18,720 nt of DNA from Rhodospirillales bacterium (GTDB lineage: Bacteria; Pseudomonadota; Alphaproteobacteria; UBA828), in NCBI GenBank assembly GCA_026712885.1, contig JAPOPO010000118.1, positions 1 through 18,720 of the forward strand, given 5' to 3'. Below, piece after piece: positions 7,588 through 14,849 of the stretch. The notes under the pieces were generated by a model. That model saw nothing but the letters and a program-made list of their open reading frames with translations. It was not told the origin of the DNA and ran no database searches. The position numbers and the translations under genes were made by a program. Position 1 is the first letter of the stretch. The number at the start of each line of letters is the position of its first letter.

Positions 7588-8952
7588 ATGCGGCGGGTCA
7601 ACATCGGTGCGGGCTCGGCATTTTGGGGCGACATGCTGGAGCCCGCCGTCCAGCTCGCCGAGCGGGCGGAGATCGGTTACCTCGGCTTCGATCACTTGTC
7701 CGAGCTGACCATGGCGATCCTGACCCGCCAGCGGGACCGGGACCCGGACAAGGGGTTCATTCCGGACATCGTGCCGTGGATGGAGGCGTGCCTGCCGCCG
7801 GCGCGAGAGCGCGGCATCGTGCTCACCAGCAATGCCGGTGGCGCCAATCCCCGCGCCGCAGCGCGGGAGGTGGCGAAGGTGGCGCGTGCCGCAGGCTTGG
7901 GCGGAACCCGAATCGGCATCGTCGAAGGCGACGACCTCCTGCCGACCCTCGATCGGCTACGCGCGGACGGCGTCACGTTGGAGAACATGGATACCGGCGA
8001 GGAAGGGCTGGATCGGATCGCCAACCGGATCGTCGCTGCGAACGCCTACCTCGGCGCCGACGGCATCATCGAGCAGCTGCAGGGTGATGCCGACGTGATC
8101 GTGACGGGGCGGGTCTCGGACAACGCGCTGCACGTCGCGCCGATCATGCACGAGTTCGGCTGGTCCTACGACGACGAGCATGTCGACCGCATCGCGGCCG
8201 CCATCACGGTCGGCCACCTCATCGAATGCACCGCCTGCGCCACGGGCGGCATGTCCAACATGTGGCGGATCTCGGATCGGACCTGGCAGGTGGGCTTCCC
8301 GATCGCCGAAATCGCCGAGGACGGTACGGCGACGATCACGAAGCTCGAGGGAAGCGGCGGCATCGTCAACGAATGGACGATCAAGGAGCACCTGCTCTAC
8401 GAGATCATCGATCCCAACAACTACGTGATGCCGGATGGGGTGGCCGATTTCACGTCGGTGCAGCTCGACGATCTCGGGGGAGACCGCGTCGCAGTCTCGG
8501 ATGTGCGCGGCGCCAGACGGCCGGACCGCGCCAAGGTCTGCATCGGCTACCGCGATGGCTACATCGGCGAGGGCACCATCTGGTATGGCTGGCCCGATGC
8601 GCTGCCCAAGGCGCAATCGGCGGCGCGCTGGATCGAGCGGCGCTTCGAAGAGCTCGGGCCGCGATTCGAAGAGACCCGGATCGACTTCGTGGGCATCAAC
8701 ATGATGCAGGGCGAGACCGCTCCGATCCGCGACATCGACCATAACGAAGTCGGGCTCCGCGTTTCGGCCCGGACCGTCGATCGCGAGGTCGCCGAGATCG
8801 TCCGCAAGGAGGTCACGCACCTCTGGACCCTCGGCGCGGTGGGCTCCGCCGTCGGCGTGCCGCCGCGAGTGCGGCCGGTCATCGCGCTCTGGCCCACCCT
8901 CGTACCTTGGGAGTACGTCGACGTCCGCACCGATCAGGTGGTCGTGAACTGA
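7588..8952 (+). CDS. AtuA-family protein (acyclic terpene utilisation N-terminal domain, DUF1446)
   Basis: Cytoplasmic protein of 454 residues with no signal peptide or membrane segment. It belongs to the AtuA family, named for the acyclic terpene (citronellol/geraniol) utilisation cluster of Pseudomonas; its biochemical activity is not established. Family landmarks are LTSNAGGANP (79-88), GRVSDNALHVAPIMHEFGW (174-192), HLIECTACATGG (210-221) and GEGTIWYGWPDALPKA in the C-terminal half. The ATG at 7588 was chosen for the family-like start (RRVNIGAGSAFWGD) and GAGG at 7575-7578; the longer frame back to 7432 runs into the divergent promoter region. The stop overlaps the next start (TGATG), so the two proteins are made together. 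It lies divergent to an acetone carboxylase-type operon, suggesting the same catabolic pathway. Ortholog status to Pseudomonas AtuA is not claimed. Confidence 0.87.
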   Translation: MRRVNIGAGSAFWGDMLEPAVQLAERAEIGYLGFDHLSELTMAILTRQRDRDPDKGFIPDIVPWMEACLPPARERGIVLTSNAGGANPRAAAREVAKVARAAGLGGTRIGIVEGDDLLPTLDRLRADGVTLENMDTGEEGLDRIANRIVAANAYLGADGIIEQLQGDADVIVTGRVSDNALHVAPIMHEFGWSYDDEHVDRIAAAITVGHLIECTACATGGMSNMWRISDRTWQVGFPIAEIAEDGTATITKLEGSGGIVNEWTIKEHLLYEIIDPNNYVMPDGVADFTSVQLDDLGGDRVAVSDVRGARRPDRAKVCIGYRDGYIGEGTIWYGWPDALPKAQSAARWIERRFEELGPRFEETRIDFVGINMMQGETAPIRDIDHNEVGLRVSARTVDREVAEIVRKEVTHLWTLGAVGSAVGVPPRVRPVIALWPTLVPWEYVDVRTDQVVVN

Positions 8953-9335
8953 TGCCCGACGTCGAGCTGCGGGAGCTGGCCTATGCCCGCTCCGGCGACA
9001 AGGGCGACACCTGCATCATCGGCATCATGGCGAAGAGCCCGGAGATTTACGGCCATCTTCGCGCCGCCATCACGGCCGACGCCGTGAAGGAGCATTTCGG
9101 CGACATGGTGCAGGGCGAGATCGAAATCTACCCGATGGACAATATCGAGAGCCTGGCCATCGTTCTGCGAAACAGCCTCGGCGGCGGGGCGACGAAGACT
9201 CTGCGCTTCGACCAGACCGGCAAGGCGATGGGATCGGCTCTCCTGCGCATGACGATCGATGTGCCGCCCGCTCTTCGGGAGGAGGCACAGCAACGGACGA
9301 TCGCGATAGAGGGTTCGCCGAACGGTCCTAAGTGA
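8952..9335 (+). CDS. AtuA C-terminal (ferredoxin-like fold) domain protein, stand-alone
   Basis: A 127-residue protein matching the domain that follows DUF1446 in long AtuA-type proteins. Its hallmark is LAYARSGDKGDTCIIGIMA (9-27), the family ARSGDKGDxxNIG-type motif, followed by the segment LAIVLRNSLGGGATKTLRFDQTGKAMGSALLRM. The ATG (8952) shares one base with the preceding TGA, implying translational reinitiation and a 1:1 partnership. Function is unknown; it probably completes the enzyme or binding unit formed with the upstream protein. A 142-bp gap separates it from the next gene, which has its own strong ribosome site, so this is probably the end of the transcription unit. I see no clear intrinsic terminator after it. 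Confidence 0.85.
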   Translation: MPDVELRELAYARSGDKGDTCIIGIMAKSPEIYGHLRAAITADAVKEHFGDMVQGEIEIYPMDNIESLAIVLRNSLGGGATKTLRFDQTGKAMGSALLRMTIDVPPALREEAQQRTIAIEGSPNGPK

Positions 9336-9402
9336 GGGCGTAGACCTCGCGCGCATCACAAGCCCTCCCCGTGGTTCACCGCTGCCCGGGACGCCGACGG
9401 TC

Positions 9403-9431
9403 TTGCCCGCCCCTGCACCTGGTGAGACAGT
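9403..9431 (+). promoter_or_regulatory. Weak candidate promoter upstream of the formaldehyde dehydrogenase gene
   Basis: TTGCCC (9403-9408) and GACAGT (9426-9431) are spaced by 17 bp, which would give a leader of about 40 nt. The -10 box matches the consensus at only three positions, so this is a guess. The gene has its own strong Shine-Dalgarno, AAGGAGGG at 9466-9473. Confidence 0.22.
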
Positions 9432-9477
9432 AGGCTGAGAGCGATTCGCAACTGACGGAAGCGACAAGGAGGGAGCG

Positions 9478-10587
9478 ATGGAAGTCCGCGCGGCGCTGGC
9501 GACCGGCGCAGGCAAGCCGCTCAGCATCGAAACCGTGAACCTCGACGGCCCGCGCGCCGGCGAGGTGCTGATCGAGGTCAAGGCCACAGGCGTCTGCCAC
9601 ACCGATGCCTTCACCCTCTCGGGCGAGGACCCGGAGGGGCTCTTCCCCGCCATCCTCGGGCACGAGGGGGCCGGCGTGGTGGCGGAGGTCGGCGAGGGCG
9701 TGACCAGCGTGGCGCCGGGAGATCACGTGATCCCGCTCTACGTGCCGGAATGCCGCCAGTGCGAATACTGCCTGAGCGGCAAGACCAACCTCTGCCAGTC
9801 GATCCGCCTGACCCAGGGCGCGGGCGTGATGCCGGACGGCTCCAGCCGATTCTCGCTCGGCGGCGACAAGATCTTCCACTACATGGGCACGTCGACCTTC
9901 GCGAACTACACGGTGGTCTCGGAGTACTCCGTCGCCAAGGTTCGCGAGGACGCGCCCTTCGAGACGATCTGCTACATCGGCTGCGGCGTGACCACCGGGG
10001 TCGGCGCCGTAATCAACACGGCGAAGGTGCGCCCCGGCGACAACGTCGTGGTCTTCGGCCTAGGCGGGATCGGCCTCAATGTCGTCCAGGGCGCGCGCCT
10101 GGTGGGCGCCAACATGATCGTCGGCGTGGACATCAACCCGAAGCGCCAGGCGCTCGGCGAGCAATTCGGCATGACCCACTTCGTGAATCCGAAGGAGGTC
10201 GAAGGCGACCTCGTGCCCTACCTGGTGGACCTCACGGGCGGAGGCGCCGACCACAGCTTCGAGTGCATCGGCAACGTGGAGACCATGCGCCAGGCTCTGG
10301 AGTGCTGTCACAAGGGCTGGGGCGAGAGCACGATCATCGGCGTGGCCGGCGCCGGGCAGGAGATCGCGACGCGGCCCTTCCAGCTCGTGACCGGCCGGGT
10401 CTGGCGCGGCACCGCCTTCGGCGGCGCCAAGGGCCGCACCGACGTGCCCCGCATCGTCGACTGGTACATGGACGGCAAGCTCGAGATCGACCCGATGATC
10501 ACCCACACAATGCCGCTGGACGAGATCAACGAGGCCTTCCACCTCATGCACCAGGGAGAATCGATCCGCAGCGTGGTCACCTTTTGA
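9478..10587 (+). CDS. frmA: S-(hydroxymethyl)glutathione dehydrogenase / class III alcohol dehydrogenase
   Basis: Zinc- and NAD-dependent cytoplasmic enzyme that oxidises the glutathione-formaldehyde adduct to S-formylglutathione; class III enzymes also reduce S-nitrosoglutathione. The 369 residues are the usual length. Catalytic zinc ligands are Cys40 (GVCHTD), His62/Glu63 (GHEGAGVV) and Cys169 (YIGCGVTTG). The structural zinc set is Cys92, Cys95, Cys98 and Cys106. GLGGIG (194-199) with Asp218 forms the NAD-binding Rossmann motif, and LTQGAGVMPDGSSRFS is the class III loop. AAGGAGGG sits 4 nt before the ATG, so the start is certain. The usual downstream partner, S-formylglutathione hydrolase, is absent. 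Instead the stop overlaps (TGATG) the start of a periplasmic binding protein gene. It may serve general formaldehyde or nitrosothiol detoxification or formaldehyde released by catabolism nearby. Confidence 0.95.
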   Translation: MEVRAALATGAGKPLSIETVNLDGPRAGEVLIEVKATGVCHTDAFTLSGEDPEGLFPAILGHEGAGVVAEVGEGVTSVAPGDHVIPLYVPECRQCEYCLSGKTNLCQSIRLTQGAGVMPDGSSRFSLGGDKIFHYMGTSTFANYTVVSEYSVAKVREDAPFETICYIGCGVTTGVGAVINTAKVRPGDNVVVFGLGGIGLNVVQGARLVGANMIVGVDINPKRQALGEQFGMTHFVNPKEVEGDLVPYLVDLTGGGADHSFECIGNVETMRQALECCHKGWGESTIIGVAGAGQEIATRPFQLVTGRVWRGTAFGGAKGRTDVPRIVDWYMDGKLEIDPMITHTMPLDEINEAFHLMHQGESIRSVVTF

Positions 10588-12422
10588 TGTCCGAGGGTGA
10601 TACTCGCCGCCGGGTCACGGCCCGGTGGCTGTTGCCGGCGGCGGCGCTGGTTGCGCTCGTGCTTGCAGGCGCGCCGTCCATGGCGGCGTCGGTCCACGGA
10701 ATCGCGATGCATGGGGCACCGAAGTACGGCCCCGACTTCCAGCATCTTGACTACGCCAACCCCGACGCGCCCAAGGGCGGGGAGCTTCGGCGCGCCGTCA
10801 CGGGAACCTTCGACAATCTCAACCCGTTCATCATCAAGGGCGTGGCGGCGCCGGGACGGCACCATTTCTTCGAGAGCCTGCTCAAGCGCACCTGGGACGA
10901 GCCGTTCTCCCTCTACGGGCTGATCGCCGAAACGATCGAGGTGCCGGACGACCGCTCGTCCGTCCTGTTCCGCCTGAGGCCGGAGGCGCGCTTCCACGAC
11001 GGCAGCCCGATCACCGTGGACGACGTGATCTTCTCGTGGGAGACGCTGAAGGAGCAGGGCCGCCCCAACCACCGGCTCTACTACAACAAGGTGCGGAAGA
11101 TCGAGCGGCCCGACGCGCGCTCGGTGCGGTTCGTCTTTGACACAGAGACGCCGGACCGCGAGCTGCCGCTGATCCTCGGGCTCATGCCGATCATTTCGAA
11201 GGCGTACTACTCGTCGGTGACCTTCGAGGAGACGACGCTGACGCCGCCGCTCGGCAGCGGCCCCTACACGATCGAGAGCGTCGATGCCGGCCGCGGCATC
11301 GTCTACCGCCGGGATCCCGACTACTGGGGGCGGGACCTGCCGATCAACCGCGGGCAACATAATTTCGACCGCATCAGCTTCGACTACTACCGCGACGACG
11401 AAGTGATGATGGAGGCGTTCCGCGCGGGCGAGTACGACCTGCGCCTGGAACGCTCGGCGACGCGGTGGGCGACCGGCTACGACTTCCCGGCGGTGGAAGA
11501 CGGCCGCGTCACCATCGAGCAGCTGCCCCACGGGCGGCCTTCCGGCATGTTCGCGCTGGTCTTCAACACGCGGCGGCCGATGTTCGAGGATCGCGCGGCA
11601 CGCTACGCGCTTTCGCTCGCCTTCGATTTCGAGTGGGTGAACAGGGCGCTGCTGCAGGGCGCCTACGTGCGCACCAACAGCATCTTCGACAACTCGGAGC
11701 TGGGCTCGCGCGGCCTGCCGGAGGGCGGCGAGCTGGCTCTGCTGGAGCCCCATCGCGGCAGCCTCCCGCCCGAGCTGTTCGATACCGCCTATCACGCGCC
11801 CGCCGTCGAGGGCGGCTTGCGCAAGAACCTCGCCCACGCTCGGCGCCTGCTGGCGGAGGCCGGGTGGCAGGTACAGGACGGGACTCTCAAGCGGGCGACG
11901 GACGGCCTGCCGCTCGCGTTCGAGATCCTGCTGGTGAACCCGGGCAACGAGAAGATCGGGCTCGCCTTCGCGCGTAATCTCGAGCGGCTGGGCGTCGAGG
12001 CGAAGGTGCGCACCGTGGACACGGCGCAGTACCAGTACCGGCGCAACGTTTACGACTTCGACATGATCATCTACCGCTGGGGCATGTCGCTCTCGCCGGG
12101 AAACGAGCAGGCGTTCTACTGGGGCGTCGCCGCCGCCGATGAGGAAGGCACGCGCAACTATCCGGGAATCAAGGATCCGGTCGTCGACGACCTCATCGCC
12201 CGCATGACCCAGGCGCGGGAGCGCGAGGATTTCGTCGATATCATCCGCGCCATGGACCGGGTGATATTGTGGGGGCACTACCTCCTCCCCCTCTATCACC
12301 TGAACGACGACCGCTACGCCTATTGGAGCAAGTTCGGCCGGCCCGAGGCGATACCGGTCTATGGCACCGTTCTCGATGCGTGGTGGGAGATACCGGGCAA
12401 GGCCGACACTCTCGACCGCTGA
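10587..12422 (+). CDS. YejA-like periplasmic peptide/oligopeptide-binding protein
   Basis: Extracellular solute-binding protein of family 5 (SBP_bac_5), closest in style to YejA of the YejABEF peptide importer; 611 residues, typical of that group. A Sec signal peptide is visible: positively charged TRRR, hydrophobic WLLPAAALVALVLAG, and probable cleavage near SMAA|S (about 33-34). The mature start HGIAMHGAPKYGPDFQHLDYANPDAPKGGELR is characteristic of YejA-type proteins, followed by FDNLNPFIIKG and FRLRPEARFHDGSPITVDDVIFSWETL. The ATG shares one base with the class III ADH stop, which implies translation coupled to a cytoplasmic detoxification enzyme. No yejB/E/F permease or ATPase genes lie in the window, so it must borrow a distant transporter or act as a sensor. 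The ligand is unknown. Confidence 0.88.
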   Translation: MSEGDTRRRVTARWLLPAAALVALVLAGAPSMAASVHGIAMHGAPKYGPDFQHLDYANPDAPKGGELRRAVTGTFDNLNPFIIKGVAAPGRHHFFESLLKRTWDEPFSLYGLIAETIEVPDDRSSVLFRLRPEARFHDGSPITVDDVIFSWETLKEQGRPNHRLYYNKVRKIERPDARSVRFVFDTETPDRELPLILGLMPIISKAYYSSVTFEETTLTPPLGSGPYTIESVDAGRGIVYRRDPDYWGRDLPINRGQHNFDRISFDYYRDDEVMMEAFRAGEYDLRLERSATRWATGYDFPAVEDGRVTIEQLPHGRPSGMFALVFNTRRPMFEDRAARYALSLAFDFEWVNRALLQGAYVRTNSIFDNSELGSRGLPEGGELALLEPHRGSLPPELFDTAYHAPAVEGGLRKNLAHARRLLAEAGWQVQDGTLKRATDGLPLAFEILLVNPGNEKIGLAFARNLERLGVEAKVRTVDTAQYQYRRNVYDFDMIIYRWGMSLSPGNEQAFYWGVAAADEEGTRNYPGIKDPVVDDLIARMTQAREREDFVDIIRAMDRVILWGHYLLPLYHLNDDRYAYWSKFGRPEAIPVYGTVLDAWWEIPGKADTLDR

Positions 12423-12446
12423 TTCCCCCTCCGCCCTCCCTTGTGC

Positions 12447-12470
12447 TGCGCCGAGATACCCTGCGGCGCG
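12447..12470 (+). terminator. Weak hairpin after the YejA-like gene
   Basis: The arms TGCGCCG and CGGCGCG form a 7-bp stem with one U-G pair and a 10-nt loop. No T-run follows. It sits in the 125-bp gap after the YejA-like gene and just before the candidate promoter of the next gene, so a terminator role is plausible but unproven. Confidence 0.22.
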
Positions 12471-12473
12471 CGG

Positions 12474-12502
12474 TTGATGCACCCGGCCGCTCGCCCTACC
12501 TT
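12474..12502 (+). promoter_or_regulatory. Candidate sigma70 promoter for the Leu/Ile/Val-type binding protein
   Basis: TTGATG (12474-12479) and TACCTT (12497-12502) are separated by exactly 17 bp, which would place the start near 12509 and give a leader of about 40 nt. The AAAGGGAG ribosome site lies at 12533-12540, 7 nt before the ATG. The -35 is good and the -10 moderate. No operator was recognised. Confidence 0.4.
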
Positions 12503-12547
12503 GGGCCGTCGCGACAAATCAAACGACCGACCAAAGGGAGATCGTCG

Positions 12548-13735
12548 ATGTTGAAACGTATGGTGGGCGCCGTCATGGCCGGCGCACTCGTCGCCGGCGG
12601 AGCAACCGCTGTGCAGGCGGACGACCACGAAATCGTGGTGGGCTTCGCCGTCTCGACCAGCGGCTGGCAGGCGGCCTACACCGGCCCCGCGACGCTGGCG
12701 GCGCAGATCAGGCTGGAGGAGATCAACGCCGCCGGCGGGCTGCTCGGCAAGCAGCTCGTGATCGCGCAGGCGGACTCGAAGTCCGAACGCGAGGAAGGCG
12801 TCAAGGCGGGCCAGATCGTCATCGACGATGGCGCGAGCGTGGTCTTCGTCGACTGCGACTTCGACATGGGGGCGCCGGCCGCCAATGCGGCGCAGAACGC
12901 AGGCCTGATCTCGCTCTTCCTCTGTGCGGGCGATGCCAAGGCGGGGATCGAGGGCATCGGCCCCTTCGCCTTCACCGGCGGCCAGGCGGCGCACCTCGAC
13001 GGCGCCTCCATCGCCACCTACGCATACGACAATCGCGGCGCGCGCACGGCCTATCTGCTGCGGGACGACACCATCGAGTACAACAAGTCGGTCTGCGCCG
13101 GCTTCGAGTGGGCGTGGCCGCGGCTGGAAGGCACCACGATGCTGGGCCTCGACGTGTTCCAGAACAACGACCCGTCGGTCCAGGGCCAGATCGACCGCAT
13201 CAAGGCGCTCGACACGACGCCTGACGTGATCGCGGTCTGCTCCTATGTGCCGGGCGCTGCGTCTGCCATCAAGCAAATGCGCGCGTCAGGCATCGAGACG
13301 CTGATCGTCTCGGGCGTTGCGATGGATGGCCACTACTGGCTCGACGCCGTGCCCAACCTCAGCAACTTCTGCGCGGCCGCGTTCAGCTCGCTGTACGGCG
13401 GCGCCGGCGAGGAGGTCGACGCGTTCTTCGAGAAGCTGGAGGCCAAGGAAGGCGAGCCCACCGCCACCTCGCTCCCCATCGCGGGCTACGTGTTGATGGA
13501 CCTTTGGGCCAAGGCCGTCGAGAGTGCGGGCACGGTGGATTCGGCGGCGGTCACAGCCGAGATGGAGAAGTTCACGGATGAGCCCACGCTGATGGGCCCG
13601 CGCAGCTTCTCCGACCAGCTCCACATCCAGGACAAGGCCCGCTACGCCATCATCTGCACCGATGAGGGCACGCCCCGGATGGAGGGCTACGTGACCGCGG
13701 GCCCGATTCCGAAGGACGTCATTCTCAAGAACTAG
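12548..13735 (+). CDS. Periplasmic branched-chain amino acid/amide-type ABC substrate-binding protein (Peripla_BP_6)
   Basis: LivJ-type binding protein of 395 residues. The signal peptide has Lys/Arg near the start, a hydrophobic GAVMAGALVAGGATA core, and likely cleavage at VQA|DDHEI (about residue 24). The mature protein opens with EIVVGFAVSTSGW and the family segment RLEEINAAGGLLGKQLVIAQAD. It continues with VFVDCDFDMGAPAANAAQNAGLISLFLCAGDAK, a variant common in GC-rich alphaproteobacteria. The start is supported by AAAGGGAG 7 nt upstream and a candidate promoter. No livHMGF permease or ATPase genes are present, so the transporter must be elsewhere. In this superfamily ligands range from amino acids to amides, urea and aromatic acids, so none is assigned. 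A strong hairpin follows the stop. Confidence 0.88.
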   Translation: MLKRMVGAVMAGALVAGGATAVQADDHEIVVGFAVSTSGWQAAYTGPATLAAQIRLEEINAAGGLLGKQLVIAQADSKSEREEGVKAGQIVIDDGASVVFVDCDFDMGAPAANAAQNAGLISLFLCAGDAKAGIEGIGPFAFTGGQAAHLDGASIATYAYDNRGARTAYLLRDDTIEYNKSVCAGFEWAWPRLEGTTMLGLDVFQNNDPSVQGQIDRIKALDTTPDVIAVCSYVPGAASAIKQMRASGIETLIVSGVAMDGHYWLDAVPNLSNFCAAAFSSLYGGAGEEVDAFFEKLEAKEGEPTATSLPIAGYVLMDLWAKAVESAGTVDSAAVTAEMEKFTDEPTLMGPRSFSDQLHIQDKARYAIICTDEGTPRMEGYVTAGPIPKDVILKN

Positions 13736-13742
13736 CACTCGG

Positions 13743-13776
13743 CGCGGGGTCCGCGGCCAGCGCCGCGGGCCCCGCG
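13743..13776 (+). terminator. Very stable 15-bp stem-loop after the binding-protein gene
   Basis: The arms CGCGGGGTCCGCGGC (13743-13757) and GCCGCGGGCCCCGCG (13762-13776) pair completely, with a single U-G, around a CAGC tetraloop. The stem starts 7 bases after the stop codon. There is no T-run, so it may end transcription partially, block 3' exonucleases to keep binding-protein mRNA abundant, or attenuate the two SnoaL-like genes that follow 45 bp later. Confidence 0.7.
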
Positions 13777-13821
13777 ACCTGCGCCGGATCGCGGCGCGCG
13801 CAGCAAAGAGGGGAGAACGTT

Positions 13822-14292
13822 ATGGCGGTGAGCGAGTTGGAACGCCGCGTCGAGACACTCGAATCGGTCGAGGCGATCAAGCGGTTGAAGCACCAGTACT
13901 GCGCCTATTGCGACGACGGCTACGACGCCGACGGCATCGCCGCGCAGTTCGTCGAGGACGGGATCTGGGATGGTGGCGACGACTTCGGTCGCTACGAGGG
14001 CCGAGAGGCGATCCACGCCCACTTCACCCGTGTCTCGTCCCAGATCGTCTTCGCCGGGCACCTGGTGATGAACGAGCGGATCGACGTGGACCTGGATGAC
14101 GATAGCGCGCGCGGGCAGTGGTGGATCATCATGCCGGCGACCATCGTGATGGAGGGCGTGAAGACCGCCGTCTGGCTCCTCGGTGAGTACGACGACCGCT
14201 ACGTGCGCCGCGACGGCACCTGGATGTTCGAGAGCCTTGCCGTGGATATCCATTTCGTGAAGCCGCACAAGGACGGCTGGGTGGAGGCCTGA
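13822..14292 (+). CDS. SnoaL/NTF2-like protein, first of a tandem pair
   Basis: Cytoplasmic 156-residue protein of the SnoaL-like (NTF2-fold, SnoaL_4 type) superfamily, whose members include dehydratases, isomerases and ring-hydroxylating dioxygenase-like subunits. An N-terminal helix (SELERRVETLESVEAIKRLKHQY) precedes the strand-rich part. Motifs shared with the next protein are GYDADGI, WDGGxxFGRxEG, a histidine in FAGHL, ARGQWW, and the ending HKDGWVEA. The buried His and Asp residues could be catalytic, but no activity can be assigned. AGAGGGGAG lies 7 nt before the ATG. Only 2 nt separate it from its paralogue. It follows the binding-protein gene across a strong hairpin, so it may be made at lower level from the same transcript. 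Confidence 0.82.
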   Translation: MAVSELERRVETLESVEAIKRLKHQYCAYCDDGYDADGIAAQFVEDGIWDGGDDFGRYEGREAIHAHFTRVSSQIVFAGHLVMNERIDVDLDDDSARGQWWIIMPATIVMEGVKTAVWLLGEYDDRYVRRDGTWMFESLAVDIHFVKPHKDGWVEA

Positions 14293-14294
14293 CC

Positions 14295-14759
14295 ATGAGC
14301 GGAACTCTGGAAGAGCGCATCCAGCGGCTCGAGGACATCGGGGCGATCCGCCGCCTCAAGCACCGCTACATGGCCTACGCGGACGCGGGCTACGACGCCG
14401 ACGGCATCATGACGCTGATGACGCCCGATGCGGTCTGGGACGGCGGCGAGGCCTTCGGCCGGCAGGAGGGCGCCGAGGCCTTCGGCGACATGGTGCGCGG
14501 GGTCGGCAAGCAGATCAGCTTCGCCGCCCATCTGGCGCTGAACGAGATCATCGACGTGGACGGCGACACCGCGCGCGGCCAGTGGTGGCTGCTCATGCCG
14601 TGCACGGCGCTGAACGACGAGGGCCAGGACGAGGCGCGCTGGATTTTCGCGACCTACGACGACCGGCTGGTGAAGCGCGACGGCCAGTGGCTCTTCGCCC
14701 ACACGGTCTTCGACGTGAAGACCTTCTGCGCCCACAAGGACGGCTGGGCCGAGGCGTAA
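14295..14759 (+). CDS. SnoaL/NTF2-like protein, second of a tandem pair
   Basis: A 154-residue paralogue of the preceding protein, aligning without major gaps: N-terminal helix (LEERIQRLEDIGAIRRLKHRY), GYDADGI, WDGGEAFGRQEG, histidine in FAAHL, ARGQWWLLMP, a DRLVKRDGQWLF strand and HKDGWAEA at the end. By eye roughly half the residues are identical, so this looks like an older duplication, perhaps giving a heterodimer since NTF2-fold proteins usually dimerise. The ATG is 2 nt after the previous stop, with GGAGG inside the end of that gene, so the pair is co-translated. The gene ends 90 bp from the convergent monooxygenase-fold gene. Function is unknown. Confidence 0.82.
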   Translation: MSGTLEERIQRLEDIGAIRRLKHRYMAYADAGYDADGIMTLMTPDAVWDGGEAFGRQEGAEAFGDMVRGVGKQISFAAHLALNEIIDVDGDTARGQWWLLMPCTALNDEGQDEARWIFATYDDRLVKRDGQWLFAHTVFDVKTFCAHKDGWAEA

Positions 14760-14849
14760 GGGGGCTCGAAAGCGGGCCGGATATTCCTGCTTACGCCACG
14801 TCGCGCGGACGGATCGCGCGCAAGGCGTCGGACTTGTCCCGCTCGGGAC

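Noticed and set aside
9750..10586. Upstream extension of the YejA-like frame through the ADH gene
   Set aside because: The 279 extra codons are an Arg/Pro-rich shadow of the ADH coding sequence. The signal peptide begins exactly at the ATG at 10587.
10308..12482. A 724-codon open frame on the minus strand opposite the YejA-like and ADH genes
   Set aside because: It mirrors a well-supported coding region on the + strand; the Arg/Ala/Val/Asp-rich translation matches no family. High GC at third positions keeps opposite frames open.
14836..14849. Small hairpin GTCCC/GGGAC between convergent genes
   Set aside because: Only five base pairs with a GCTC loop and no T-run; too weak to call a terminator.
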